A program made the position numbers and the translations under genes. Positions 34,893 to 46,439 of a DNA stretch of 64,000 bases are shown piece after piece. This DNA comes from Calliopum simillimum (taxonomy: Eukaryota > Arthropoda > Insecta > Diptera > Lauxaniidae): positions 33,454,101 to 33,518,100 of the forward strand of contig OX638371.1 of the NCBI GenBank assembly GCA_951812925.1. The letters are read 5' to 3'. The notes under the pieces are model-generated. The model worked only from the letters and a program-made list of their open reading frames with translations. It searched no databases and was not told the DNA's origin. Position 1 is the first letter of the stretch. Each line of letters starts with the position of its first letter.

Positions 34893-36732
34893 ACTAGTAA
34901 GGGTGTGAAATTCGGCCTGGCCAAACATTAAATACCCTACACTGCAGTATTTTTAAAATTTTGCTTATATGGGAGGTGCTACGCTCTCTTGTCCGAGATT
35001 ACCCAGTTTTTGTCCAGAGCTTGGATTTATAGTTTTTAGTGTCTGAGTGAAAAACGTTTTCAGTATAGCGTTTTGAAGCTTTTGCTTATATATGAGGTGC
35101 CACGCCCTCTTGTCCGAGTTCGTCTGGTTTTAGCTTAGAGCGTGCATTTATAGTCTTTAGTATGTGAGTTAAGTTTGGTTGGATTATTTCAAAAAACTCT
35201 TTCAGTATAGCATTTTAAAACTTTTGCTTATATCGGAGGTGCCACGCCCCTTGTCCGATTTTACCCAATTTTTGTTGAGAGCTTTTACTTATAACACTTA
35301 GTGTCTGAGTCGAATTTGGTTCGAATATCTCAAAAAACGCTTTCAGTATAGCGTTTTGAAGCTTTTGCTTATATGGGTGGTGCCCCGCCCTCTTGTCCGA
35401 ATTCTTAGTATTTATGCGTATTTTGGTTGCATTGTCGTGAAAAATACTCCTAAAATTGCATTTTGAATATATTTTTTGTATGGGCGGTAGGCGTGTCCTT
35501 TGACCGATTTCGCTCTTTTTCAATCCTCCGAGCTATCTTTGACGACGAAGGCATTAAATTTCATTGAATTATCTTGCTCAGTTTTCCCAAAAAGTGTATT
35601 TCAACACACAGCCAGCCAGCCACCCAGCCACCCAGCCACCCAGCCAGCCAGCCACCCAGCCAGACAGACGGACATGGCTATATCGACTCAGGAGGTGACG
35701 CTGATCAAGAATATATATGGGTAATTCTATTCTAACGCGTCAAATCATGTAATCGTCCACTAAAACACCAATATGAGGTTCTAAAATTATAGCAAAATTT
35801 TTTTTATATACATTTAAATAGCCTTTATAAGATCCACCACTTAGTATATCGCTTATTTTACATAGCTCTCGTGGAAAACCAAAAATATGAGTAAAAAAGT
35901 AACTCCCCTGGCTGTAATCATAAACAATTTTACTAACTTAACGTATATAAGACAAAATATAAATAGAATTTGCACTTATAAATGACCAAAATTTACCTTT
36001 CAGTATGCCTGAACACATTTCAGAAAAAAATTAAAAAAAAAAAAATGTTATTAACTTTATGTAGCTACTCAAAAGTTGGTACTTTTTTTCAATACAAAAA
36101 GCAATCAAATTATGAAGGCCTATATCTCGATTTTATTAGGATATAAAAATTTCCTATCATACCTAATTTCTTTTATTGTATGCTAACTTCAATAAAACAT
36201 TGATATATTCACAACCCAATACATGTTTTTTACGTTTAAACATCATTTTTATCAGGAAAGAAAACGTACCTTTTCTTAAGTAACTCCCCTGGCGACAAAC
36301 ATTTAGTTGTACCAACAAGATGAAAACCAATATTCAAATAAATAACATACGTTTGAGTTGTAAGTAATATAGGGCTACTATAATATCCTTGTATATTAAT
36401 AATAAAGATTGTTTACTACCTGGAAATCGCACTCAAACGCCATAGTAACCTCCCCTGTCAAAGTAACTCCCCTGGCATTTTTATATGAATATCTGCCAAA
36501 AATGTATGGACAGCTTGCCCACTTTAAAATATTACTTTATGAGGTACAACAATAAGAAAACGTATGTAAAACTTCGAGTATTAATAACTTTATTTTTTTT
36601 CATTTCGAAATTTGAATTTGACGCGTTAGAATAGAATTACCCATATACTTTTCTATACCTGCCACGCCTCCTTCTCTGCGTTACAAACGGAAGGACAAAG
36701 TGAATATACCCTGGGTGTAGGGTATAAAAACC
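34893..36732 (+). repeat. Dispersed repeat family R, copy 3, split by a MITE
   Basis: Starts ACTAGTAAGGGTGTGAAATT, then TAAATACCCTACACTGCAG. About four internal units with GGAGGTGCCACGCCC follow, then an expanded CCAGCCACCCAGCCACCCAG microsatellite at 35610-35665 and GGACATGGCTATATCGACTC. A 924-bp MITE (35719-36642) follows, then CGCCTCCTTCTCTGCGTTAC and CTGGGTGTAGGGTATAAAAA. This is the most complete copy and suggests the family's true right end. Confidence 0.87.
35719..36642. mobile_element. MITE with repeated AGTAACTCCCCTGGC word
   Basis: The left end GGGTAATTCTATTCTAACGC continues GTCAAAT. The right end is the exact reverse complement, a perfect 27-bp inverted repeat. It sits in ATAT-rich target sequence, so the duplication is ATAT or TA(TA) and cannot be resolved; with TA, the ends begin TGGGTAATTC. 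The word AGTAACTCCCCTGGC occurs at 35898, 36279 and 36462, with a variant at 36444, all in one direction. No coding frame. Confidence 0.88.
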
Positions 36733-36990
36733 TTAGAGTTATGCTTATGCTGCAAGTGTGATGTAACATACCTGCAAAAAGAAGATTTGTAGAAAGTTAT
36801 CCTACCCCTGGGTCTCCGCATTTTTTAAGTATTCCTTTACATTTATTTAGTATAAATAATGGTGAGACCCAAGTGCATTAAATATGTTAATTAATTAATA
36901 ATAAAATGTTTTTAATTTAAACGATTGATTTCATTTGGTTGAAAAGCAAATTAGTTTATTTTGATCTTATATATATTCCTGATACAATTA

Positions 36991-38248
36991 AGGACTGCCC
37001 CAGAAAAATTTTATAATTTAATCCCTGATGATCGTGAAGGTCGAAATATGGGTGCTATTTTTTCTATATAACATGACGGTTACAAAAATATATAACACTT
37101 GGTAAACAAACTTCAAACGATAAAGATCTCTAGCAATCAAGAAAAAAAGCGTAAACTCATTTTGTTCACTTACCCGCAAAAACCAGAATTAAAATATTCA
37201 GCCATAGCTAAAAAAACAGGTGCATCAAAAATCACTGTCCAAAAGATTATTTCGAATTATAGAAAGGGTCAACTTATTACGCGGAAAAAGGCTTCAGGTA
37301 TTGTAGAAAAGCCAGTATAGACCCATAGTTGGTAAAAAAGGTGAAGCGCCTTTTTAAGTAGAACCCTAACACTTCAGATCGAGATATGGCTGCCAGAGCA
37401 GGAACCTCAAAATCTTCTATAAACAGACTAAAGAAAAAACATAAGCTAAAGACCTACAGAGTTGAAAAAGTACCAGACTGTTTCCATGAAAAGCAGTTAG
37501 AGGCTCAAAAGCGAGCTCAAAAGTTATATGTCGATTACCTGACTAAATTTGACTTCTGCATAATGGACGATGAAACATACGTTAAGGCAGATTTTAAACA
37601 GCTGCCAGGACATGAATTTTATACCTGTTCAGAGAAGGGGCAGGTACAGAGCAAATTTAAACAGAAGAAAATTACAAAATTTCCCAAGCAGTATATGGTT
37701 TGGTAGGCCATATGCATTTGCGGTCTGAGAAGCAGTTTTTTGTAACACAGGGCACAATTAACTCGAAAATTTATATTGATGAATGCCTTCAAAAACGTCT
37801 TTTGCCATTTATTCGTGAGCACGGGGGTACCGTAATGTTCTGGCCTGATTTAGCAACCTCTCACTAATCTAGAGCCACCATAGAAAGGTACAATAGCAAT
37901 AATGTAAATTTTGTACCCAAAAATGCGAATCTACCTAACTGCCCAGAGCTTCGACTAATTGAGAGATATTGGGCTCTAACGAAATCAGATATTCGAAAGA
38001 GTAAAAGTACTGCAAAAAATTTAAAGGATTTCAAAAATAAGTGGCGAAAGTCGTACAAAACTTAATGAAGGGTCTTAAGAAAATAGTAAAATATTTTTAT
38101 ATAAAATAAATATTTGTTAATAGTGTAAGGATATTTGTGTTCGTTATACTACTCATTAATAAATAAAAAAACTAATATTTAAAAAAAATTCATTACGTAT
38201 TTTTTTATTGATGAAAAACAAAGTATAAAATTTTTCTGGGGCAGTTCT
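36991..38248 (+). mobile_element. Tc1/mariner-superfamily element, DD37E, inactivated
   Basis: The inverted ends are AGGACTGCCCCAGAAAAATT on the left and AGAACTGCCCCAGAAAAATT on the right (reverse complemented), both continuing TTATA. TA is duplicated at 36989-36990 and 38249-38250. Its length of 1,258 bp is typical of a full-size Tc1/mariner-like element. It carries one transposase gene, broken by a few mutations. Confidence 0.93.
37099..38064 (+). pseudogene. DD37E transposase, broken by two stops and frameshifts
   Basis: N-terminal DNA-binding region: KYSAIAKKTGASKITVQKII is a helix-turn-helix. After a frame change near 37320 a second helix-turn-helix-like segment follows: SDRDMAARAGTSKSSINRL. 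The catalytic core begins with FCIMDDETYVKADFKQLPG (first D). FWPDLATSH holds the second D and ELRLIERYWAL holds the catalytic E. By direct count 37 residues, including the stop position, lie between the second D and E. Lesions: frameshift or stop region 37320-37350, a TAG after MVW near 37704, a frameshift in a T run near 37736, and a TAA directly after TSH near 37865 where a tyrosine codon would be expected. The frame ends KNKWRKSYKT-stop. DD37E is known from mosquito ITmD37E elements. Membership of that exact clade is inference from spacing. Confidence 0.9.
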
Positions 38249-38314
38249 TATAAAACAATGTTTAATCAGGAATTTCCAATTTAATTTTCGAATTTACATA
38301 TGTTAAAATTTATT

Positions 38315-38553
38315 CAGGCATGTTCTGAAATCCGATTCACTTCGGAATCGGAATGAAAGCAATTTTCAAGAGCTCTTCATTTCGATAATTAACACCAAAT
38401 CAGATTTATGTTTCGGTAAATCGAATAGGAACCATTAGCAAATTTTATTTGTTGAAAGACAAATTCCGATTCCATCTTATTTGTCGCAATGCAGTGCTCT
38501 TGAAGATTGCTTTCATTCCGATTCCGAAGTGAATTGGATTTTAGAACATGCCA
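38315..38553. mobile_element. Foldback MITE, copy 2
   Basis: CAGGCATGTTCTGAAATCCG at 38315 and TTTTAGAACATGCC at the right end, with internal arms as in the copy at 740-978 (GGAATGAAAGCAATTTTCAA and its complement). It differs from copy 1 at scattered bases and lies in the same orientation, 67 bp past the DD37E element. Confidence 0.82.
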
Positions 38554-38569
38554 GAATAACTCAAGTCGG

Positions 38570-39415
38570 AAAATTTTCCCATCAATTTTCTCCCACTATT
38601 CTAAAATTTTTTATAATTTTTCATAAAATTTTTTATAATTTTTCTACCATGAGATTTTCTCTCGCGATATTTTCTTTCATACGATATTTTTTCTCGCACG
38701 ATACTTTCTTCAACTATTCTAAAATTTTTATGATTTTTCTGCTGTGAGACATTTTATTTCATGCTTTATTTACTCTCATTCGATATTTTCTCCCACAATT
38801 CTTAAATTGTTTTGTTATATTTCTAGCATAAGATATCTTTTTTCGCGTTATTTTCTCTCATACGATGTTTTCCCTCATGCTATATTTTCTCTCACTATTC
38901 TAAAATTGTTTATAATTTTTCATAAAATTTTTTTATAATTTTTCTGCAGTGAGATTTTCTTTCATACAATATTTTTTCGCGCACGATTGTTTCTCGAACT
39001 ATTCCAAAATTCTTATGATTTGTCTGTAATGAGATATTTTATTTCATGCTTTATTTTCTCTCATATGATGTTTTCTCTCATGTTATATTTTCTAACGTTA
39101 TTCTAAAATTTTTTTATAATTTTTCATAAAATTTTTAATAGTTTTTCTATCATGAGATTTTCTCTCGCGATATTTTCTTTCATACGATGTTTTCTCTCAT
39201 GCTATATTTTCTCCTATTATTCTAAAAGTTTTAATAATTTTTTATAAAATTTTTATAGTTTTTCTGTCATGAGATTTTCCCTCGAGATATTTTCTTTCAT
39301 GCGATATTTTTTCTCACACTATTGTTTCTCTAACAATTCTTAAATTTCTATGATTTTTCTGTAATGAGATATTTTATATCATGCTTTATTTTCCCTCATG
39401 CAATATTTTTTCTAA
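38570..39415. repeat. AT-rich complex tandem repeat
   Basis: Alternating words ATTCTAAAATTTTTTATAAT, TTTTTCATAAAATTTTT, ATGAGATTTTCTCTCGCGAT and TTTCATACGATATTTT recur about five to seven times with deletions and rearrangement. GAGATTTTCTCTCGCGATAT at about 38650 recurs at about 39150. There is no single clean period. Non-coding. Confidence 0.75.
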
Positions 39416-40641
39416 TGAGAGATCTCCATACTGAGCACTTAGAACAGGTCTGTGAATTTTTATTAAAATCTGAGAACCCAACTGCAATTTTCGAAAAAAT
39501 TGAGATGGACATGGCCTAAAATTAAAATTAATTATTTAATAGTAAAGCTACTTATTTATTGTTCCAAAAATACAATGCAATTGTCCTATCAATGCTGTCT
39601 GTAGCATTGACAATTGCTTATCAGAATCCTATTAAACATTCACAATCCTATAAATACTTATGATACATTTTTTGCCCCCAACTAAATAACTTTAATTGCA
39701 AATAATTTGGTTCGAAAGGAATGTGCCCAACGTACTTCCAAAACTGTTGCCACATCGGGATTTGGTTGAAGGTTTGATCCGATTATATATCTATAACTCC
39801 TTTACATACTTTCTTGTTGAGAGACAATGCTATGACTGTTGCTGCTGTTTTTTTTTTTTTTTTTGCTGCATGAATTGCTTTTTAACATCGGCACAAATTG
39901 AACTCGACCTGACCTTTTTAATTAAAGCACAGTACTGACAACAGCAAGAAGCAACAATAACTTAAACAACAAAAACAGCAACAAGAAAAACTTTTTGCTA
40001 CGTATTTAATACGCTGCTGCCGCTGTTGCAAAAAACTCCTTTGTTACTGCGAACTGGGATTGTAACAAAATCAGCGCTCATGTTGCAAATTGTGAGTCCA
40101 GTCAACAAGGCACAATGCTTTCGTTGGCGCTATGTCTACAGGGAATTCCAGCAGTTTTAAGAAATATTGAAGCAGCGTCATTACTGCCACTGTTTTACTG
40201 AGCAAAAAAAAAAAAGGTGGCAAAAAAATAAAACTTCTGCTTCTCTGTTTTTTTCTGATTTCCTATATTTAATCGGGAATTTTCAGTACACCTTAATAGC
40301 TGCTAACAAGTTGTGGCGTTATCGTCAATAAGACGTGATCCGCCAAAAAGTTCGCAATATCAGCGCGGGGAGATGACGAAACAACATTTAGCAAGAGTGA
40401 GCTTAACGCAGAAGTGGTAATAAATTTAACTGCTGCCCTGTACAGATGTGGCACAAAGGGTCATGAGTTCAGTGCGACACGTTGTACGAAGTGTTAAGAC
40501 GTCGCACAAAACAGTAACAACAACAGCAACAACAACAAAAACTACTCCAAGTAACATTTCGCAAATTAAGTTAAGATATTTGCTCTATACTTGCATTAGC
40601 AACATTTGCCTTCCACTATATATAAGTGTTGCTACAAAATA
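39416..40641. other. Unannotated DNA with opa-type tracts
   Basis: Poly-T at 39848-39863, and CAACAACAGCAAC-type tracts at 39950-39990 and 40510-40540. It is less AT-rich than its neighbours and possibly unique host sequence. The short frames here have no domain. Confidence 0.35.
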
Positions 40642-41312
40642 ACTCAAGGGGAAAAGAAGTACTTCAAAAACCCTTCTGAAGTGATTCTTTTTCACCAATA
40701 AGCGCTTCCACTCCGTAAGAACTATTCTTTATTTTTAACATTGCATGACATAGGATGTAAGCGCACTTAAGCAAAAGGCCTTTTGAAGCGCTTATTTGTA
40801 ATGCTGCGGTAGGCGTTTTTTCAATAAAATTAAAAGAAAAGAAAAAAACTGAAAGCACCAGAATTTGAACCCACGACCGTCCGTGTGATAGATAGAAACA
40901 GATTATTTTTACTTACATTTATTTACCAACTCGTTAGACCGCTACACCATCGCCCGATACGATAAAGAGGTATTAAAAAATTACCCGGGCTGGGTTCGAA
41001 CTCATGTTGTTCTTACTGCAGCCTTACATGGAATCATTGTGTAATCAATTTCAATTCAATAAAACAATAGTGAATAAATAAGAGAAAGCAAAATAGAAAA
41101 GTGAAATAAAAAAATGTTGAATCAAAAATATTTCAATAAAAACAAAAATAAAACAAAATAAAAAAAAAATTACCCAGGCTGGGTTCGAACCCAAGTTATT
41201 CTTACATCAGCCTTACAAAAAATTATTGTGTAACTGCTTCTTAATTTCTATGGGACAAACGCTTTTAAAATGCTTGGATCAGAAGCGCTAGAAATTTTTT
41301 CTCTTGGGTACT
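40642..41312. repeat. Repeat with tRNA-like modules (SINE-like)
   Basis: On the minus strand 40955-40856 reads GGGCGATGGTGTAGCGGTCT (A-box-like) and later CGTGGGTTCAAATTCTGG (B-box-like, ideal GGTTCRANNCC), as in a tRNA-derived promoter with about 60 bp between. On the plus strand two further B-box-like segments occur: GCTGGGTTCGAACTCATGTT near 40989 and GCTGGGTTCGAACCCAAGTT near 41179, each followed by CAGCCTTACA and ATTGTGTAA. The acceptor arms do not pair cleanly, so this is not a functional tRNA gene. The outer ends look weakly inverted. A SINE or tRNA-containing composite repeat is my best guess. Confidence 0.45.
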
Positions 41313-41612
41313 AAGAAATAAGTAAATACATGTGCAGAGTATATGTTTTCAGAAACTTTCTGTAAAACTTGCTTATCGGTTGTGTTGCACTTAGTTGTTA
41401 AGATGTTTACTAATTTGGTAGAAAATTAATGTAACCACAATTAAAGTTAAAACACCAAAATAATATATGATTTGGAATGAGACTTTTAGAAGTTAGAAAA
41501 AGTGTTGATGTTGCTTTATGCATGGGTTATTCCATTCCAAAAAGAAAATGAGAAAAAATGTAATTTAATCCGATTACCCGATTACCTCCATTTTAACAAT
41601 AGGCCTGTTTTT

Positions 41613-41985
41613 TTTTTGACGCGTATATACAATTGTGGTTATTTTCAAAGTGCGATAACTTATGAACGGTGAGTCGTACGATATAAAGTCCAAGGGTTTT
41701 TTTCATTGAGAACCACATGCTCTACAAATAATTTTAATCTTTTGTAAAAAAAAAAAATAGTTATTTAGAAGTTATTTTAAAAAAGTGATTTTTTGCCGCT
41801 TATCGGCGCTTAACCAGTTTTTATAGAATAACTCCTAAAAGATAAATTTTTTTAAAAATAAAATTAAAAGTTTTTGTAGAGAACGTGATTCTTCATAAAA
41901 AAGTTCCTTAGAGTTTTATTGTGCGACTCACTGTTCATGAGTTATCGCAATTCAAAAATATCCACAATTGTATACACGCGTGTAA
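41613..41985. mobile_element. Foldback element, 370 bp
   Basis: GACGCGTATATACAATTGTG near 41618 pairs with CACAATTGTATACACGCGT near 41962. GCGATAACTTATGAACGGTG near 41652 pairs with its near-complement near 41928. GAGTCGTACGATATAAAGTC pairs with the right arm near 41908. The centre is near 41800. Non-coding. Confidence 0.82.
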
Positions 41986-41989
41986 AATG

Positions 41990-42905
41990 TCAATTTTTTA
42001 CTTAGCTCTAAAAGAAGTTTTAAAAAAATTATAAAAGAAGACTTTTTCTAGCATATTTATCTCAATTCGGCTCAGTTTATATTTTATAATCAACCATACA
42101 ATTTTTATTCCTTATGAGACATGGTTTTTTACTTCAAAATTTATCATTACGATATCCTCTCGTATTGCCTGTGACAATAAGGAGTAGCAGCTTGGGCGGA
42201 TTTTTGATCAAAAAGCAAATTGGTTCAAATTTGATTTATGACAACTGTTGTGTATCCACTCATGTGTACAATACCTACAACCCAAATTAGCATAAGTGAC
42301 ATGAACCTGATGTAGAGTGCAATTGGGTGACACACGTTGCATACGATATAATGCATTCAATCGCACTTTACATCACTCACAATAACAAATTATGAAATAA
42401 AATCTTTTTTAGTTAAGTAAAATAAGTAGAGTAAGTAAGAACAAGATAAGTGTATGTAATAACTTTAAGGCATCAAATTAAGAAATTGTATATAAACTAA
42501 AATAAGTCACTGAATAAATCACTCTTTGACTAAACATCAAATTGGAGTCATTTAATTAGCTAAACCCTGCTTTTTCCAAAGGATATACGTCCTAACGGCA
42601 GTAGGATAACGAAAGCCACGTGGCTATACGGCTTTGATTTGTGAGCAAAAATGGTCATAAGCAGTTATTTCTTATTACAATAAACATCATTAAATCATAA
42701 AAAATTCGATTATACACTACAAAAATTTCATTGATTTCATTCTTGTGCCACATCTCAGAACAGGATGTCCCGTCGAGTCACAAATTCAAAATGTTATGTT
42801 TTCTTCCTCCTTTTATTTTAAAGTCTTCAGTTATAGTCACATATTTCTTCAATTGCAAAAAAAAATTCATAAAATACTTAGCAGTAGTTCGGCTAAAATT
42901 CTTCC
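41990..42905. other. Unannotated AT-rich DNA
   Basis: Nothing assigned; no inverted ends or coding motif recognised. Confidence 0.4.
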
Positions 42906-42909
42906 TTAA

Positions 42910-44395
42910 CACGTTGAGTGCCATGTTTACCGCCGGCGGTACACTACTTGTAGCGCTGCGCTACCATACAAAAAAAAATTCTATTATGAAGTGCCACCAT
43001 AAAAATTCAATATGTATGAAAAAATGTCGACTGTTGAATATTGATCTATACACAGATAAAAAAATATCGGTCAATCCAACCGATTTCATCGATAGAAATT
43101 GCACCAACCCGCAGTAAAGGTTAAATTGACTGTGCAGTCCAGTAAAATTACTGTAAAAATAGTACTGTACAGTTGCTGTTAAAATGTTTAGGTACTGTGA
43201 AAACAGTTAATTTAACCTAGATTTTCGATAGAAATTGCACCAACCCGGAGTTTTTGTATTTTGACCGTAGAACTCTGTAAATTTACAGTTTACTCGGTTT
43301 AGAAACTATCAATCGCAGTTACAGTAAAAATAACCTTCTTAAAAGGTCAGCTAACAATATAAACTGTTCCAAACATTTAAAACTGTTTTGGAACGGTTTA
43401 ATAGTTAGCACCCCAGAAGGGCTGTAACTATTCGTTTCCAAAAACTCGTAGAAATTGTAGCAAACAACTTCTACGGCGACACCATTTCAAATGGCAAAAT
43501 ATCAGTACAACTCTAGCAAACTTATGTTGATTTATTCTTAAACAATGTGAGAATTTTATGAACCTGTTAAAAACTCAATTCAAAATGTTATTCATATGAA
43601 AAAAAAAATTTATGGAATACAAAATGTACAGTTGAATTCAACTGTAGAAAAGTAAAGCTGATTCTGAAATTTTGAATTTTTGTTTTTGTTTCCTATAGAA
43701 AATTTGAAAAACTATTGAATACAAAATTTATAGTTAATTTTACCGTCATTTTTTTTTCTGTGTAGGGGTATATAATGAGTTTTTGGAAAGAGATTTGTTC
43801 TTATAAGTGTTATTTGTCCAATAATATGGAGTGACAGCCGGAGGTACACATAGCACATGAGTGAAACCAAATTATCTGAGTACCTTGTTCACCACAGGCT
43901 TGTTGAAAATATTTGACCACAATGCCACCATACAAATAAAATAAACATCTTGAGGTGAAAAAGCAAAAAAAAAAAAAAAACAACCAAGAAGACCGGAACA
44001 TTTTGCAATGGGTGTATAAATAGTTTACCTTTTTCCCTGGAATGTTTCAACATAACACATTAGTTATTAGTTTTTATTATTTATAACCTTTAAAATTGAA
44101 TGTAATTTTAACTTTTGTTAGTTTTTGTTCCAATAAAATTTTTTAAATTCTTTCAAAATATTTAAAAGATATCAAAAAAATTTCAAAACTTTAACCAAAA
44201 ATACCTTCTCCTCTGTGATAAAATGCAAAAATTTTTTGCTTCACTTCAGTGCTTCAGGATATATATTGCAATGAGTTCACATGCGACTGTGAACCGCCGG
44301 CGGTACACACGTCACACTGGGGACGTTGTAGTGTGTACCGCCTGTACCGCCGGCACACAGATGAAAGTTGAGTGTGTATGGTGGCACTCAACGTG
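42910..44395. mobile_element. piggyBac-type (TTAA) non-autonomous element
   Basis: TTAA at 42906-42909 is followed by CACGTTGAGTGCCA. At the other end TGGCACTCAACGTG is followed by TTAA at 44396-44399, giving a perfect 14-bp inverted repeat with a TTAA duplication, as in piggyBac-group elements. Palindromic words ACCGCCGGCGGTAC lie at 42930 and 44296, with further GTACCGCCGGC copies near 44345. There is no transposase frame in its 1,486 bp, half of which is a nested MITE. The 135-aa frame starting at 44372 runs out of its right end and is not a gene. Confidence 0.9.
43051..43762. mobile_element. MITE nested in the piggyBac-type element
   Basis: The left end is TA then CACAGATAAAAAAATA. The right end, reverse complemented, is TA then CACAGAAAAAAAAATGAC. 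TA flanks are at 43049-43050 and 43763-43764. Inside are two copies of GATAGAAATTGCACCAACCC (43092 and about 43231) and several TACTGTAAAAA / CAGTTAATTTAACC words around a diverged inverted core. Non-coding. Confidence 0.75.
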
Positions 44396-44399
44396 TTAA

Positions 44400-46435
44400 G
44401 AAAAAGAGCGTTACGATTCATGTCCTATGAATCACACTTCTTTAAACAACAATTTAAGACAGGAAACATTATTTTTTTAAAATTTTCTTATACTTCGTTA
44501 GAGAAGAGTTCTTTAATTATTTTTCGAGTTTTCACAGTCTTAGGGGTTAAAATAACTAAAGTATTGTCATTATCTATAGCAAAATGTCCAATGAATTACA
44601 ATGGAATGCAAGAAATTTGTACCCAGCAAACATATGGAAGATCTTTAAATCTTCTAACATTTTTGGGATCCGTTTACAATTCTTCTTCCAGGAAAGTATT
44701 GCGCGACAAAACTTCGGCGCGATTAACAGAAGATTCTTATATCACTCTTCTTGAAGATCATTACAAAAGACAAGCTTAAAGCTCTTTCAGGCGGATAAAA
44801 ATATAATCTGCTAAGACTCTTCTGGAAGATGATATAAAATCTTACTTCTTCACGAATCACTTGCAACTCTTAGGGTATAATGGAAAAATTTTATTTTCTA
44901 TCAGATACAATGTACTAAAGCGTATTCGAAGGAAATGGAAAAGATTGACTGAAATGTTGCCTTAATGTTTTCACAATATATGTACTTTGGTGTGACGGAC
45001 ACTTTGCTTACATATTTCAAAAGCATTCAGAAGCATCAACGGTTAAGACATAGCACTGTGTTTAATTGTTAAAAATCATTTTTTTCGAATATGGCCTGGT
45101 GTACAAACTGAGATGAGAATATTCCAATGAGACTATAATGTTCAACAAAACTAATTGACAGTTTGAGGTGTTGCATTATGTTATAATACAACAACTACAG
45201 TTTGAGAAAAAAAATAAATCAAGCGCATTAAAATTTCCAGGTCTTGACAATCAGCTATGGGTTGCCAGTGTATACTATAATTTTTTCATAGCACACAACC
45301 CCTTGAAAGGAGGCTTTAGCAATCAATAATTTAAAACAGAGATAGAATTTGCATTTTCCAATTGAAAAACGTATGACCGACCACAAAAAGAGAAAACTAA
45401 ACAATAAAATCGTACATATATGTTTGATATCCTGTTCCTGCTTTTCATTTTTCTAAACAATGCTCGTTTAAATGCTGTACTAATGGACTGTATCCTGAAA
45501 ATACGAAGAATCCTGCTGTGCAACTGCTGGCGCTGACATAAAACACAGCGGCCGTATTTAGTTGTTTTTCCTTACAATCCTCATTGACAGTTAAATGATA
45601 CCAGGGATAGAGGGACGCAGGGGGAGAGGGTAGCGGTTAAGGAAAAATTGTTTGTTTTTCATTTGCTAAAATTTTTCTGCTCCGATTGCCTGCTGCCGCT
45701 GACAGCGAACAATTCTCTTTAGTTGTGTTCGGGCAAAACAACACAGTACAATCGAACACATGAATCAAATAATTCATTTGTCCTGCTTATATGTCCTTTT
45801 CGCAAATTAATTGCATTTGTGTGAGTGCGTTTTCTTGTTTGAATGCATGCATCTATGCATGAATGTATGTATATTTGGTTCAACTCGTATTATGCAATTC
45901 TATTCCCAACTTTTTGTTGTTGTTTTTTTTTGTTTTTTTTTTCGCCTATTTTGTTGTAATTTTTGGTCTATGCCATTAACAAGAATGCAATAATAACAAC
46001 AACACTGCCATATCCTAGCTACCGTGTCGATAGTCATCATCAGTTTTCGTTGTTGACGACCACCTGGAGTGCCACGTTTATTCGTTCGTTTTGTACGCGT
46101 GTATGTTGTTCATACTGGAAAATGTGTTGTTTTTCCAGCAACATCACATTTGGCATTGGTGTTGCCAGATTATAGGAAGAGCCGAGAAGGTTTTTCAAGT
46201 TCATATGTATCGTTTTATGTATATTTCTAACAGATTTGTCTCGTCGTGACTGTTCGCGACATTCATTTCTGCCTCATTTGGCTGAGAACTTGCCAATGAT
46301 TTAAGCCTTTTTTGAAATTTAGCCCCAGACACTTCTATCTGTGCCCATATAACATCATTCATGAATTTTTCATATAAACTCCTTTATTTTCTATTAATTT
46401 AAACAATCTGAATTTGATCTCAGTAACTCATTTTG
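44400..46435. other. Unannotated DNA
   Basis: A short patch at 44600-44850 repeats AGAAGAT / ATCTTC words. 45540-46170 is less AT-rich, with T-rich runs near 45920 and CAACAACACTG near 45998, and may be unique host DNA. No supported gene. Confidence 0.35.
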
Positions 46436-46439
46436 ACCA

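Noticed and set aside
40856..40955. Functional tRNA gene
   Set aside because: A-box- and B-box-like segments are present, but the acceptor arm does not pair and the spacing is far longer than a normal tRNA.
44372..44779. 135-aa frame as a gene
   Set aside because: It begins inside the right inverted end of the piggyBac-type element and continues into flanking DNA, so it is a chance frame.
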